From a virus: 20,844 nucleotides of DNA. The DNA is taken from IMG/VR virus record IMGVR_UViG_3300020392_000099, positions 1 through 20,844 of that record; one strand, 5' to 3'. Made by a program: the position numbers and the translations under genes. This document shows positions 20,096 to 20,844 of this stretch, piece after piece (within the stretch, counting starts at the first letter, position 1; each line of letters begins with the position of its first letter). The notes beneath the pieces were generated by a model. It searched no databases. It was not told the origin of the DNA and was given only the letters and a program-made list of their open reading frames with translations.

Positions 20096-20844
20096 ATGCA
20101 ACCTATTAATCACGAAGGTTTGCAAAAGAAGTGGGCACCATTACTTGATTACGATGGACTAGATCCAATCAAGGATAATCACAAGAGAATGGTTACCGCA
20201 CAACTTTTGGAGAACCAAGAACAAGCAATTAGAGAAGAAAGAGAGTTTCTTTCCGAAGCTGTTCCAACAAACAGCACAGGTTCATCAGGTGCAACAGCAG
20301 GTTTCTCTGCTGGAGCAGATGCACCAGTGGCAGGTTTCGACCCTGTTCTCATCAGTTTAATCCGTCGTTCAATGCCTAACTTGGTCGCATATGACCTAGC
20401 AGGTGTACAACCAATGACTGGACCTACTGGATTGATCTTCGCAATGAGATCCAAGTTCAACACTATGGATGGAACAGAAGCACTATTCAATGAAGCAGAT
20501 ACAGCATTCTCTGGAGTGGGTACTGGTCGTTTGGATGCTAGTGTTGGTGGTCCATATTCAACAGGTTCTGACGGTAAGTCCGTTGGTTTCGGTACTACAG
20601 GTGGAACTCAGTCAACAGATCCTGGAGTTCTTAACCCAGTTCCTACTAGTGGTGACTTAAATGCCAAACAGATCCAGTATAAAACTGGTCGTGGTATGGA
20701 TACAGAGAAATCTGAAGCACTTGGTAGTGATGATCAGTTTAACGAAATGGCATTCTCAATTGAGAAGGTCACCGTTACTGCGAAATCCAGAGCACTAAAG
20801 GCAGAGTACAGTTTAGAACTTGCTCAAGACCTTAAGGCAATTCA
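20096..20844 (+). CDS. gp23: gp23 major capsid protein (3' end outside window)
   Basis: The ATG at 20096 follows AAGAGGT (20081-20087), and the frame stays open to the window end: 249 residues, of about 450-520 in the family. The N-terminus 'MQPINHEGLQKKWAPLLDYD' is a typical precursor region. 'EREFLSE/AVPTNSTG' gives a gp21 cleavage site after Glu54, comparable with the T4 gp23 propeptide cut at 65. Further signatures are 'PVLISLIRRSMPNLVAYDLAGVQPMTGPTGLIFAMRSKF', 'GTEALFNEADTAFSG' and 'FNEMAFSIEKVTVTAKSRALKAEYSLELAQDLKAI', the HK97-fold marine T4-like capsid protein. Confidence 0.96.
   Translation, partial: MQPINHEGLQKKWAPLLDYDGLDPIKDNHKRMVTAQLLENQEQAIREEREFLSEAVPTNSTGSSGATAGFSAGADAPVAGFDPVLISLIRRSMPNLVAYDLAGVQPMTGPTGLIFAMRSKFNTMDGTEALFNEADTAFSGVGTGRLDASVGGPYSTGSDGKSVGFGTTGGTQSTDPGVLNPVPTSGDLNAKQIQYKTGRGMDTEKSEALGSDDQFNEMAFSIEKVTVTAKSRALKAEYSLELAQDLKAI

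Overview
The window is a block of the late (virion) region of a T4-like tailed phage with a contractile tail. All genes lie on the + strand and are densely packed. The order matches the T4 head-neck-tail block: neck genes 13 and 14, tail completion gene 15, terminase 16 and 17, sheath 18, tube 19, portal 20, core 67, protease 21, scaffold 22, capsid 23. The DNA is AT-rich. Several features point to a marine T4-like phage, most likely a cyanophage (Synechococcus/Prochlorococcus) and less likely a SAR11 myophage. These are enlarged gp14 and gp18 with beta-rich insertions, fibre proteins with G[IL]ST[FL] repeats, a large Cys/Lys/Gly-rich structural protein next to the terminase, an Nfu-type Fe-S protein, and a gp22 with an acidic N-terminal extension. 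The host assignment rests on remembered family resemblance, not on a search.

Layout. Positions 1-3180 hold the end of a large virion protein (cut by the window edge), a small coiled-coil protein, a small beta-type virion protein and a short fibre-like protein. Positions 3180-6713 hold gp13, gp14, gp15 and gp16, mostly joined by TAATG stop/start overlaps. Positions 6700-9732 hold a 1010-residue mosaic protein lying between the small and large terminase genes, which are adjacent in T4. Positions 9740-11386 hold gp17. Positions 11437-12628 are an accessory pocket of seven small overlapping genes: a leucine zipper, an unknown, Nfu, a membrane protein, a short unknown, a zinc ribbon and a 23-residue membrane peptide. 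Positions 12709-16032 hold sheath and tube. Positions 16060-20844 hold portal, core, an unknown in the gene 68 position, protease, scaffold and the start of the major capsid protein.

How the genes work together. gp20, gp67, gp21, gp22 and gp23 build the prohead. gp21 then cleaves the core and gp23 at (L/I)xE sites, and an LSE/A site is visible in gp23. gp16/gp17 fill the head through gp20. gp13/gp14 close it, and gp15 caps the sheath (gp18) and tube (gp19). T4-type late promoter -10 boxes (NATAAATA) lie 22-38 bases before six start codons (one box is weak), so transcription probably depends on a gp55-like late sigma factor. No tRNA, CRISPR array, insertion sequence, attachment site or convincing terminator was seen. 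No stretch longer than about 100 bases lacks a gene.

The most interesting observation is in the 1010-residue protein. It carries three copies of a motif SDWR[NT][DE][LF]xE, nearly identical at DNA level. The motif ends in a gp21-type cleavage consensus and has the same aromatic-x3-hydrophobic-x-E spacing as the remembered capsid-targeting peptide of T4 internal head proteins. The protein may therefore be a polyprotein precursor of packaged internal proteins. This is an inference to test.
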